This document shows, one piece after another, positions 46,562 through 54,599 of a stretch of DNA of 64,000 nucleotides. The position numbers and the translations under genes are program-made. The first letter of the stretch is position 1. The number at the start of each line of letters is the position of its first letter. This DNA is from Pseudomonas sp. MWU13-2100 (lineage in GTDB: Bacteria; Pseudomonadota; Gammaproteobacteria; Pseudomonadales; Pseudomonadaceae): the NCBI RefSeq assembly GCF_023242365.1, contig NZ_JALLIX010000037.1, positions 1 through 64,000 on the forward strand. Direction: 5' to 3'. The notes beneath the pieces are model-generated. The model worked only from the letters and a program-made list of their open reading frames with translations. It searched no databases and was not told the origin of the DNA.

Positions 46562-47172
46562 AGCACCGCCCTCGCCCGGGCCCAGATTTGCAGTCGATCC
46601 TCGAGGCCGTTCAGGCCGCCGTTGATCTTGCGGGTGATGCTGTTGAACTGATCGGCGTCGGCCAGGGCGTTCAACCCTTGTTGTTCCCAGAACCAGGCCG
46701 CCGACTCGGCGGCCCATTGCGGTTGCTCCAGCAGTTCCGGTTGCAGCAACAGGCGTTCGTCGCCGAACAGCCCGAGGCTGCATTGGCGATAGTTGCTGCG
46801 ACCGGTGATCTGGATCAGCCCGCGACCGCGATAGTTCCAGCCGTCGCCAGAGGATGCATCGCCGTTATCCATGCGCGATGCATAGATGATGTTCGCAATC
46901 TGCTCCGGCTGCCGGGCGACCTGCGCGGCCAAGGCCGGAGTAAACCGGTTTGGCCAGGTGGCGACCAAGGCCTGCGCGTCATAGTTCAGGTTCTCGACCA
47001 CCGACCGCAGTTGGCCTGACTCGTGACCAGCTTGCGCCAGGAACGCAGCAACGCGCTGCGTGGTTACGATCTGATAGGCGTTCATCGCTGTGTTGAGCAC
47101 AGGAACAAAAACGCCGGCTTGGTCGCCGGCGTTCGGGAGGATCTGCAGCAATTGCTGCTGGGTAATGGGCAT
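46543..47172 (-). CDS. Tailocin endolysin, GH19 family
   Basis: A 209-residue glycoside hydrolase family 19 lysozyme/chitinase-like enzyme: FLAQAGHESGQLRSVVENLN (catalytic Glu), YRGRGLIQITGRSNYRQC (substrate groove) and SITRKINGGLNGLEDR. It has no signal peptide, so it needs the holin at 60.4 kb, 13 kb away at the other end of the operon. It cleaves peptidoglycan to release tailocins. A terminator-like hairpin lies just upstream. Confidence 0.92.
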   Translation of the reverse strand: MPITQQQLLQILPNAGDQAGVFVPVLNTAMNAYQIVTTQRVAAFLAQAGHESGQLRSVVENLNYDAQALVATWPNRFTPALAAQVARQPEQIANIIYASRMDNGDASSGDGWNYRGRGLIQITGRSNYRQCSLGLFGDERLLLQPELLEQPQWAAESAAWFWEQQGLNALADADQFNSITRKINGGLNGLEDRLQIWARARAVLCASST

Positions 47173-47188
47173 GAGTTTCTCCAGGTGT

Positions 47189-47210
47189 AAAAAAACCGCT
47201 CGAGGCGGTT
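47189..47210 (-). terminator. Terminator-like hairpin before the endolysin gene
   Basis: On the minus strand AACCGC-CTCGA-GCGGTT is followed by a run of T. It is inside the tailocin transcription unit. Confidence 0.65.
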
Positions 47211-47244
47211 GATTTGGCGGTGATGATCAGGACTACTTGACGGG

Positions 47245-47481
47245 CTAGTCGTCGGGCACAACGGCGTCGGCGCCCGCATAAGGCTCCATGGATTTTTGGC
47301 AGTGGTCCTTCTGGAACCAGTCCAAAAACTTGCACATGACGCAGCCCCAACGCTTGCCAGCGACCTGGGCCTTGGCTGAGCGAGAGCTGATCGTCTCGCC
47401 CCGGTCGCCCAGCAGCAGCGTATTGCCGCCTTCATCCAGATAAACCAGTCAGTTCAACAGGAAATGCTTGAGCTTGCCCAT
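47245..47481 (-). pseudogene. Small tailocin gene interrupted by an in-frame TGA
   Basis: An ATG at 47481, two bases after the preceding gene, opens MGKLKHFLLN and then meets TGA (47451-47449). The same frame continues without another stop for 67 residues: LVYLDEGGNTLLLGDRGETI, later GKRWGCVMCKFLDWFQKDHC, ending VVPDD before TAG. The C-terminal part looks like a real phage lysis-region protein (Cys/Trp/His-rich), and the stop replaces what is plausibly a Trp codon (TGG to TGA). No in-frame ATG rescues most of it. Either a recent nonsense mutation or, less likely, read-through. Confidence 0.65.
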
Positions 47482-47483
47482 AT

Positions 47484-48062
47484 TCAGCTCCAGCTCACCG
47501 CTTGCACGGCGTCAACCGTGGTGGCCGCCTTGATTTGCCCATCTAGCACAATTTTATGGCCGATGAAGCCAGTAATCGCCGTCTTCCCACATGCCCCCAC
47601 AAGCTGAATCTGCACCATCGTATGCAGCCGGTAACCCCATACCCCCCTTTCGTCCGCACACCAGAAGGGCGTGACCCAATCAGCGGCATTCCCCGGCAAC
47701 AACGAGGCCAGCACCGAGGCCGACAGGTTGGCCTGATCCGTTATATTCGAGGGATAATGATAGGGCGTGCCGCTAACCAGCGCGTCACAGCTGAAACCCG
47801 CCGTGATAGCCGACGCACAAGCTGAATCAATAACTTGTGTCTGCACGCGCTGGGCTTCAACGAGTAGTTCACCAGAAGTAGGCGGAACAGGCTCAACGAG
47901 CGTGCCATCCGATACGCGCCAGCCTTGACTACTGATACATCCCAGCCACTGCGCTTCAGTGATTTCAATGGCGGTTACACCGCCTGGTACCGGACTGTCG
48001 ATATCATCGTAATAGGCGATCACATCCCCATTTGCATCGTATGCTGCGAACTTTTGACCCAT
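47484..48062 (-). CDS. Tail fibre assembly-type protein (DUF4376)
   Basis: A 192-residue protein starting MGQKFAAYDANGDVIAYYDD, typical of the N-terminus of phage fibre-assembly proteins, with a C-terminal DUF4376-like region (AQRVQTQVIDSACASAITAG, YHYPSNITDQANLSASVLAS). It starts five bases after the fibre stop, the usual position of the fibre chaperone (Mu U). It may help fold or trimerise the fibre, or be a fibre-tip component. The longer frame upstream reads through the fibre gene and is rejected. Confidence 0.75.
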   Translation of the reverse strand: MGQKFAAYDANGDVIAYYDDIDSPVPGGVTAIEITEAQWLGCISSQGWRVSDGTLVEPVPPTSGELLVEAQRVQTQVIDSACASAITAGFSCDALVSGTPYHYPSNITDQANLSASVLASLLPGNAADWVTPFWCADERGVWGYRLHTMVQIQLVGACGKTAITGFIGHKIVLDGQIKAATTVDAVQAVSWS

Positions 48063-48067
48063 GATTA

Positions 48068-49561
48068 TTATTTCCCGAATGCAAACCAATAAACAGTGTT
48101 GGCGCTTGATGAATAGCCATTCTGCACCACGGCGGTAGAGAGTGGCGTCGATGTTGGTGTGATGCCAACAAATGGCGTACTCGAGGCAGTGTATGTGGCA
48201 AACCCGTTTGACACATACGCGCCAAGAAATTGGGTAGGGAACGCAATGGGGTACGCAATCGTGACCGTACTTGACACACCAACGGAGATAGATCCCCACT
48301 GAATAATCAAGCCACTCGGCAATCGTTGGTATCCTGCCGGGGCAAGCGATGCTGAAAAATCGGCACTGCTGCTATTGACTGCAGTGCCGGTAATAAACCA
48401 TATGCCCGAACCGACATATGTGAAGTCAGCACTAGCTCCTGCCGGCACTGAGAACGCGCTTACTGCAGGATAACTTGGCGTTTGTACTTTATCCGTACCT
48501 TGCGGAACGATTAGCATCGGCAACGAACCAAAGTTAGGAATCGTCACAGTTGCTCCAGCGGGGATAGCGTTCGCCGATGAACTTGGCAAACTGTAGGAAT
48601 TGTTCACGCCACCCCACCCATACACCATGCCGCCAATATGTGACGTAACACCGGCAACCGCCCCCAAAATGGGAGTGATGCTTGAATACTGCTTACCAAC
48701 ACGCGCGTAGCTCGATACATACCAGCCGATCGCATTGGTCGTCAGTGTAATTTGCTCACCCACATTGAGAATTAAGGAGTTAGCAACCACCCCCGTCGGA
48801 CCGATAATCATCTCGGCCGCGCTACCCTTGATCGTGCAGGTACCAAAAGAAGAGATATGGATATTTGAACCTGGAAGAAGTCCGGCGGCGGCTGGAAGAG
48901 TCTGGGTCGTTCCGTCGGCGTTGACAACGAGGGTCTTACCCAAAAAAGTGGCGTTCAGCGTCGTGCTGGCCGAGGCATAGGCAATCCCATTGTAATTTCC
49001 TAGCTGAGAGAGCTGGACAGCGTGCTGACTCTTGGTGGCCCCACCAACTTGAATGGCGCCGCCGGTGCTATCGACTAGTACCCAGGATCCGCTGCCAATC
49101 GAGCTATTCCATTGCACCCATACATCACCATTGGCAACAATCTCGCCGCCTTGGAGCGCGGAGTGCGCAGCACCGACAATAGGCGCCGCGGTCAGTCCGT
49201 TCGGACTAAATGTGCTTGCCCCAGGGTTGCCATTCTGGGCCTTGAAACGTAGTACCAAACCATCAACAAGCGCCTTGAGGGGGGGAGTATAACTAGCAGC
49301 ATAAGCGCCAGCCCCCCCTGTATCCAAAGCATATTTAACCGAATCTGATTGATTCATCTTTTGAATAGACAGTAATAGCTGTCCAGGATCAGATTCATCA
49401 GGAACCAGACCCGAGGCTTTTATTACATTCACAACTTCATCAGTGATCGAATTCCCCCATACCGCCGGAATCAATGACCCCGGCGTTCCGTTTACCGGGT
49501 TCTCATCAACAAATTTGCCATTGACCAGCCCCACGCTGGGCACACTTTTTGGATAATCCAC
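48068..49561 (-). CDS. Tailocin tail fibre (receptor-binding protein)
   Basis: A 497-residue fibre: N-terminal baseplate-attachment part (MDYPKSVPSVGLVNGKFVDE, TPGSLIPAVWGNSITDEVVN), a long Gly/Ser/Ala/Thr-rich beta shaft, and a C-terminal gp53-like tip (LPSGLIIQWGSISVGVSSTV). It would bind the surface of target cells and set killing range. Its DNA is visibly more AT-rich than the baseplate genes beside it, usual for exchanged fibre modules. Followed by the DUF4376 gene. Confidence 0.85.
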   Translation of the reverse strand: MDYPKSVPSVGLVNGKFVDENPVNGTPGSLIPAVWGNSITDEVVNVIKASGLVPDESDPGQLLLSIQKMNQSDSVKYALDTGGAGAYAASYTPPLKALVDGLVLRFKAQNGNPGASTFSPNGLTAAPIVGAAHSALQGGEIVANGDVWVQWNSSIGSGSWVLVDSTGGAIQVGGATKSQHAVQLSQLGNYNGIAYASASTTLNATFLGKTLVVNADGTTQTLPAAAGLLPGSNIHISSFGTCTIKGSAAEMIIGPTGVVANSLILNVGEQITLTTNAIGWYVSSYARVGKQYSSITPILGAVAGVTSHIGGMVYGWGGVNNSYSLPSSSANAIPAGATVTIPNFGSLPMLIVPQGTDKVQTPSYPAVSAFSVPAGASADFTYVGSGIWFITGTAVNSSSADFSASLAPAGYQRLPSGLIIQWGSISVGVSSTVTIAYPIAFPTQFLGAYVSNGFATYTASSTPFVGITPTSTPLSTAVVQNGYSSSANTVYWFAFGK

Positions 49562-49572
49562 GTTTCTATCCC

Positions 49573-50157
49573 CTAGTCATAATTGATATGCACCAGCGTA
49601 TGCGCCGGTGCACTGCGATGTATCAGGCATTCAAGAGCGCTGCCTGGGTTCGCGCCAAAACGCTCACCCCAGTAGCTCGCACCGAAACGCCGGCCCATAA
49701 GCAGTCGACCTCCAGTGTTGAGTGTCCACATGAACTGCGCCTGCCACGTGCCGAAACGCGCCTTGCCAAACCGTGCCCGCCCCATGCGCGGGGTTTGCAG
49801 TTCGATGATGCTGGCATTCGGATAACCCTGGCTGCGGGCGATATCGAGGAAATAGCCGACGCTCTGGCCGCCCACCGCCAACAGCCGCCGACGCACCGCC
49901 ACACGGCGATCATCGAACAAGGGATTGGGACCCAGGCACGGGTCGGGCAGGTTCATCACCCGCTCCCAATCCGGCACCAGTTCACTGACCGTCACCGGGT
50001 CCACTTCATTGAGCAGGTCCACGGCCCGAGCATCGACACGGGCCAGTTCCTGGGCAATCCCGAGCAGCACCTGCTGGATCTCCGGCACCCGCTCCGGGTC
50101 CCAGGCGGGGCCCCCCGGTAGCAGGCTGCGCAACTGCTCCTGATATTGCTCGACCAT
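49573..50157 (-). CDS. Baseplate protein, Mu gp48/YmfQ (DUF2313) family
   Basis: A 194-residue baseplate wedge protein (MVEQYQEQLRSLLPGGPAWD, LVPDWERVMNLPDPCLG), matching the YmfQ/DUF2313 family that links the wedge to the fibre. The ATG at 50157 is preferred because GGAG, part of the last codons of the upstream gene, lies five bases ahead; two earlier in-frame codons lack this. Mu order gp47-gp48-fibre is kept. Confidence 0.88.
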   Translation of the reverse strand: MVEQYQEQLRSLLPGGPAWDPERVPEIQQVLLGIAQELARVDARAVDLLNEVDPVTVSELVPDWERVMNLPDPCLGPNPLFDDRRVAVRRRLLAVGGQSVGYFLDIARSQGYPNASIIELQTPRMGRARFGKARFGTWQAQFMWTLNTGGRLLMGRRFGASYWGERFGANPGSALECLIHRSAPAHTLVHINYD

Positions 50158-50159
50158 TC

Positions 50160-51200
50160 TTACTCCAGCCATACGCAACCTCCGAAGGTCAGCAACTGAT
50201 TGGCGGCGGCTGGCACATCGGCGGACGGCGAGACCAGCAAGTGATCCTGCTCACCGCTGGCACTGCTGATGGACTCGGCGATATGGGTCAGCAACAGCGT
50301 CTCACCCAGGCCTCCCTCACGATCGTGCAGGTCCTGCAACTCAGCTTCGACCGCAGCACGGGTGGCAGTGGTATCGGGGATCAGGCGCAAGGTGTAGGTC
50401 ATCGGGACCAGTACCGGCGCCAGTACATGCAACTCAGCGGTCACCGGACGCAACGGGTCGATATAGGCCTGGACCAACGCCAGTTGCCCGTCATCGGGCA
50501 AAGGCACCGGATCGTTGTCGCGCATCACGAACAAACCGACAGTGCCCGGCCCCAGGTAGCTGCCGCGACACCAGGCACGGGTAATCCCCGGACACTCCAA
50601 CGCCCAGGTTTCGTAGTCCGCCGCCGAACCGCCGTTGGGAATAATGCGGTAGGAACTGATCACCCGCGCCCGCAGCGATTCGATACTTTCCGCCGCAACG
50701 CCACCACTCAAGCCCGGGTCCAGCACGGTGAAGGTATTGCCGATCCCCTGCACCGGCTGTACCGGAAACAAGGTCAGGCCGGCATCACCGTTACCCAGGC
50801 TGCCGGCATCCAGCGCCTGGATCTGCGCGGTATTGGTCCCGCCACTGGTGGTGCCACCGACAGTCACGGTGTAACTGCGCCCATCACTGGTCTGCAGCAA
50901 CGTCCCGGCATCCAGCACCGCCCCCGCCGCCGCGGTATAGCTGACGCTGCCACTGGCCGCTTGCGCCGCTTTGCGTGGTTGATGCAAACGCAGCGCGGCA
51001 ATGCGCTCCAGGGTGGTTTCATCGGCGGTGTCGGGCAGGATCTGCTCGGCGATCCAGTCGAGGTAGCCATAGAGACCGAAGGCCGCACCACTCAAGGTGC
51101 GGGCCAGGACCTGTGCATCGGACTGGCGCAGCGAATCGCCGGCCAGGTCGCCTTGGGTGCGGCTGATCAACACCGGTAGCGAAGGGGTTTCAAACGGCAT
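50160..51200 (-). CDS. Baseplate J/gp47 family protein
   Basis: A 346-residue baseplate wedge protein of the Mu gp47/P2 J family: MPFETPSLPVLISRTQGDLA, FGLYGYLDWIAEQILPDTAD, GGVAAESIESLRARVISSYR. It joins the tube end to the fibre network. It overlaps gp46 by 11 bases and the gp48 start follows its stop by two bases. Confidence 0.93.
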   Translation of the reverse strand: MPFETPSLPVLISRTQGDLAGDSLRQSDAQVLARTLSGAAFGLYGYLDWIAEQILPDTADETTLERIAALRLHQPRKAAQAASGSVSYTAAAGAVLDAGTLLQTSDGRSYTVTVGGTTSGGTNTAQIQALDAGSLGNGDAGLTLFPVQPVQGIGNTFTVLDPGLSGGVAAESIESLRARVISSYRIIPNGGSAADYETWALECPGITRAWCRGSYLGPGTVGLFVMRDNDPVPLPDDGQLALVQAYIDPLRPVTAELHVLAPVLVPMTYTLRLIPDTTATRAAVEAELQDLHDREGGLGETLLLTHIAESISSASGEQDHLLVSPSADVPAAANQLLTFGGCVWLE

Positions 51201-51588
51201 AAGTCACCTGCCAACTATGGTTCGGGTTGATATCCAGGCGCTCGCCGCTGGCCAGGGTCAGAACCGTACGCAGGTTCAGTCGCTGGGCGTCGAGCCGTTC
51301 GCTTTGAATCTCGATGGCGCTGCAATGGCCATCGTCGAGCAGCCATTGCAAGGCTTCGCGGGCATAGAATTCGGCGTCGAGCCGGGTCTGCGCGGTGAGC
51401 TTGACCCGCCGCAACAGCCATAGCCGCGAGCCGATACGGTCGTCGGTCACCGTGGGAAAACTGTCGCCCCACCAGCCGAAACGCTCATCGTCATCGATCG
51501 GGTCATCGCTGTTGGCGCGACGCCAGGTAAACAGGCTGATCAGCACCGAACGGGTCAGCGCCGTCTTCAGGTCGTTGGAAACGAACAT
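51190..51588 (-). CDS. Baseplate protein, Mu gp46 family
   Basis: A 132-residue GP46/W-type protein (RFGWWGDSFP, GSRLWLLRRVKLTAQTRLDA, EFYAREALQWLLDDG), the lysozyme-like-fold wedge component of contractile tails. Its ATG overlaps the stop of gp45 (TGATG). Confidence 0.9.
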   Translation of the reverse strand: MFVSNDLKTALTRSVLISLFTWRRANSDDPIDDDERFGWWGDSFPTVTDDRIGSRLWLLRRVKLTAQTRLDAEFYAREALQWLLDDGHCSAIEIQSERLDAQRLNLRTVLTLASGERLDINPNHSWQVTYAV

Positions 51589-52097
51589 CAGGCACCTCCC
51601 GCCGGCGCGCCGCTCTGGCCGTTGCCGGGTTGGATGCCGCCGTGCACATGATTCATCTGGCTGATGCCGGCGGCGACCTGGTCGCCCTGGGAGACGATCT
51701 TGCCGGTCTGGGTCAGGCTCGGGCTGTCGATGTTCACCGCGGTACTGGCGCGGATGTTCAGGGTGGCGGTTTCGATATCGATGATCCGGCCACGCTTGAA
51801 GTGGATCTTGTCGCCTTCGTCGGTGTAGAGGGCGATTTCGCCAGGAGCGAGGTTCTGCAGGCGGTAGCGGCGGTCGGCGACCACCAGGACGATAGCGTGG
51901 GAACGGTCGCCGCCGAGAAAGGTGGCGATGCCTTCGGCGCCGGCCAGCGGGTTGCTGGTGAAGCCGTAGGGCTCGAAGTGCTCCATGTCGTCGTTCACTT
52001 CACCGGCGGTCAGGCGCATTTGCAGCGATTGCAGTTTGTTGGCCGAGTTGGCGAGCACGACAGTGCCGCGCGCCAGCAGGCGTGTCAGTAGGCTCAT
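51588..52097 (-). CDS. Baseplate spike, Mu gp45/V family
   Basis: A 169-residue baseplate assembly protein V: an N-terminal OB-like fold (MRLTAGEVNDDMEHFEPYGF) followed by a beta-helix (TATLNIRASTAVNIDSPSLT) and a C-terminal His pair (NHVHGG) suited to bind iron at the membrane-piercing tip. The frame runs open upstream through a REP pair; the start at 52097 (MSLLTRLLARGTVV) is the biological one. Confidence 0.9.
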   Translation of the reverse strand: MSLLTRLLARGTVVLANSANKLQSLQMRLTAGEVNDDMEHFEPYGFTSNPLAGAEGIATFLGGDRSHAIVLVVADRRYRLQNLAPGEIALYTDEGDKIHFKRGRIIDIETATLNIRASTAVNIDSPSLTQTGKIVSQGDQVAAGISQMNHVHGGIQPGNGQSGAPAGGA

Positions 52098-52130
52098 GGG
52101 GGGTCCTTGGGCAAGCGGTGGGTCAGGGAA

Positions 52131-52235
52131 GCCGCCTTCGCGGGCAAGCTCCGCTCCCACAATGTCCCGGTCGAATTCGGATTGTGTGTACGACCGAATA
52201 CCTGTGAGAGCGGAGCTTGCCCGCGAAGGTGGCGG
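52131..52235. repeat. REP pair (REPIN) inside the tailocin operon
   Basis: GCCTTCGCGGGCAAGCTCCG on the left and CGGAGCTTGCCCGCGAAGGT on the right, inverted, in the 165-base gap between the gp44- and gp45-type genes. It is the same family as the array at 16.6 kb. Confidence 0.9.
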
Positions 52236-52262
52236 AACAGCATCCGAATAAGATGAGGATGA

Positions 52263-53309
52263 TTACTTCGTGGCCTTCGCCGACGCGGGGGTAGCATCGA
52301 AGACCTGCGGCGGCGCCACCACCAGGGTGGTGATCGAGCCCTGGGCGGACAACGACCAGGTCACTTTGGAGATCAGCATGTCCTGATCCACGTCCAGCAC
52401 CGGATCCTTCACCCGCACGGTCAGGTTGTGTCGCCACAAGTCACCGTTGGACTGTCGCCAACCCTGCACGGTGTAAGTCGTCGTCAGGGCCTTGGCGCGG
52501 CGCGTCGCCCGTTCCCAGTCAGCCCTTTGCTGGGCCAGCTCCGCGGTGATCTGCACGCTCTCGCTGATCACCGTGACGCGCTTGCGATCCGCATTGACCC
52601 CGCTGGACACCCCGGAGACTTCGCTCACCGCGCTGCCGCTTTTCTGGTCGCTGCCCTTGTGCTGGCCGATCACTCGGTACTCGGAGAACACCTTGCTGTA
52701 GTCCCTAGGCGTATTGGCAGAGAGAATGTTCTTGCCCAGTTCCAGAACATCAGTCGCCCGCCCGGCACTTCCGGGTTTGGCGAGCACCAGGTTGCCGGCC
52801 GCATCATCAGTGGAGAACACTCGATACAAGGTCAGCAACCGATCGATGGACTTGAACACCGTCTCACCCGGCACGATGCTGTGGGTCTGCAGTTTGGTGG
52901 TTTCCGGGATCTCGCTGCGCACGTTGACCTTGTAGGGTTTGGCCAGCGCCTCGACGATCTTCAGCAGGCTCTGTTCACGCCATTGGCTCGGCTGGTTGAC
53001 GGCCGCGCAATCCACCAGGTCCTGGGTCAGCGAACTGCCCTCGACGGTCAGGCTGATCTGATTGCCGTCATAGCTGATGGGCGCCTTGAACACATAACCG
53101 GTCAGGACCTGGTCACAACCGATCAGGACCGAACAACGAGCGCCAGCCTTGATCGGTACGGCCAGGGTCTGTCCCGGCCATTTCCAGGTGATACCGAGCT
53201 TGAAGGTACGGAACTGACGCTCGAGATCGGCACTGATCTCGATGCTCTTCCAGCCCTCATAACTGAGGCCATCGACCAAAAGGACGACGGCATTGTCGAT
53301 GTCGTTCAT
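52263..53309 (-). CDS. Baseplate hub protein, Mu gp44/P family
   Basis: A 348-residue hub protein (LVDGLSYEGWKSIEISADLE, FKLGITWKWPG, LTLYRVFSTDDAAGNLVLAK, VQGWRQSNGDLWRHNLTVRV), matching the Mu P/P2 D type that sits between the tube and the spike. It begins three bases after the DNA-circularisation gene. The REP pair follows. Confidence 0.9.
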   Translation of the reverse strand: MNDIDNAVVLLVDGLSYEGWKSIEISADLERQFRTFKLGITWKWPGQTLAVPIKAGARCSVLIGCDQVLTGYVFKAPISYDGNQISLTVEGSSLTQDLVDCAAVNQPSQWREQSLLKIVEALAKPYKVNVRSEIPETTKLQTHSIVPGETVFKSIDRLLTLYRVFSTDDAAGNLVLAKPGSAGRATDVLELGKNILSANTPRDYSKVFSEYRVIGQHKGSDQKSGSAVSEVSGVSSGVNADRKRVTVISESVQITAELAQQRADWERATRRAKALTTTYTVQGWRQSNGDLWRHNLTVRVKDPVLDVDQDMLISKVTWSLSAQGSITTLVVAPPQVFDATPASAKATK

Positions 53310-53312
53310 GGT

Positions 53313-54599
53313 TTACTCCCGGGAGATCTGCAACGACACCGGCGGGATGAAACCGGGGTGCGAAATCCGGTTGCGCTGCACCACCTCACCCACTCGCGTG
53401 GCATCACCGAGCTTCTGATAGGCCACGACCAGGGCCGGCTGGTTGCTCTTGGGACTCAGGTCAATCAGCCGCACTCCGTTGGACGCCACTGCATTGAGAT
53501 GCTGTACCAGCGCCTGACGTACGCTAGTCAGTGCCTGGTAATGCACCGCGTCGGCCTTGAGCGCGGCCTGCCAGATCGCTTCGTTGAGACTGTCACGCAG
53601 CGCCAGCACGTCGTCGACCACTGGCACATCGGCGCGTTGCACCGGCTGCCGGGCTTGTTGGGCCAGCGACGGTGTGGTCGTCAGCTTCACCGCCGGCGTC
53701 GCCACCGGTATCAGCGACACAAACTGGGCGATCTGTACCAGCAACGCGTCCTGGATCAGGTTCACCGTGGCCTGCGAGGCCGCAGCGGAGTCCTTGCCGA
53801 TAGTCAGTTGCGACGCGTCGAGGGACTTGGCGTCTTCGACCTGTTTCGAGAGGTCGGCAAGCATTCCGTGATAGCCCTGGACGGCAAAATCTTTCAAGCC
53901 CCGGACTTCGCCCGCAACGCTCTTGACTTCACCCACCAAGCCCTTGAATTCGCCCAGCACACCTTTGACCGCGGCGCTGACTTGCTGGGGGAACTCCTTG
54001 ATCGTGCGGACCAGGGCATAGATATTCGCGTACGTCTCGATCAGCGGCTGCAACTCGTGCTCGACCACCTGATACGCCAAGGTAATCCCCTTGCGCAGGT
54101 TTTCCAGGCCGACCCGAGCCTCGTTGACCAGCGCCATCGCCCCGTCGAAACGCACCACCGAGGAATCGAGCAATTTGTCCGACGCCACCTGCAATTGCTC
54201 CTGGGTGTTGACGACGGCCTTGGGGAATGGCAGTGGTTCATCCGGGTAGAATTTCAGGTTGAAGGTCACCAGCCCGCCATCCTTGCGGGTCTGGGTCATG
54301 TCACAGGCACCGACCTTGACCTGCATCCGGCCCAGCCACGGGTGGACCAGTTCGCCGCTGCCCTCCTCCAGCGCCTTGAGCAGGCTGTCACGCTGCTCAA
54401 GGCAATCGGCGCCGACGATAAACGCCGTCAGATCATGGATCTTCGCCTGCTGGCCAAGACTTTCGAAAAACGCCTGGTCGCGCTGGGGGTATTCATGCAA
54501 CTGGCCTTTCTGGCCGACCGGGGTTTTCGCCACGTCGACCCAGAACGGTACGCCGCGAAACGACGCCGGCAACAAACGCTCACGCCAGCTGGTCGCCAT
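53313..54599 (-). CDS. DNA circularisation protein, Mu gpN family
   Basis: A 428-residue tail/baseplate protein with the DNA_circ_N domain (TSWRERLLPASFRGVPFWVD, RDQAFFESLGQQAKIHDLTA, GSGELVHPWLGRMQVKVG). The Mu/SfV relative is annotated as DNA circularisation protein, but in tails it is a distal-tail/baseplate adaptor. GGAGGTGCCT precedes the ATG at 54599. It overlaps the tape measure end by 20 bases. Confidence 0.88.
   Translation of the reverse strand: MATSWRERLLPASFRGVPFWVDVAKTPVGQKGQLHEYPQRDQAFFESLGQQAKIHDLTAFIVGADCLEQRDSLLKALEEGSGELVHPWLGRMQVKVGACDMTQTRKDGGLVTFNLKFYPDEPLPFPKAVVNTQEQLQVASDKLLDSSVVRFDGAMALVNEARVGLENLRKGITLAYQVVEHELQPLIETYANIYALVRTIKEFPQQVSAAVKGVLGEFKGLVGEVKSVAGEVRGLKDFAVQGYHGMLADLSKQVEDAKSLDASQLTIGKDSAAASQATVNLIQDALLVQIAQFVSLIPVATPAVKLTTTPSLAQQARQPVQRADVPVVDDVLALRDSLNEAIWQAALKADAVHYQALTSVRQALVQHLNAVASNGVRLIDLSPKSNQPALVVAYQKLGDATRVGEVVQRNRISHPGFIPPVSLQISRE

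Noticed and set aside
47448..47481. Selenocysteine at the in-frame TGA
   Set aside because: No SECIS-like hairpin is evident directly after the TGA and the context suggests a lost Trp codon; nonsense mutation is simpler.
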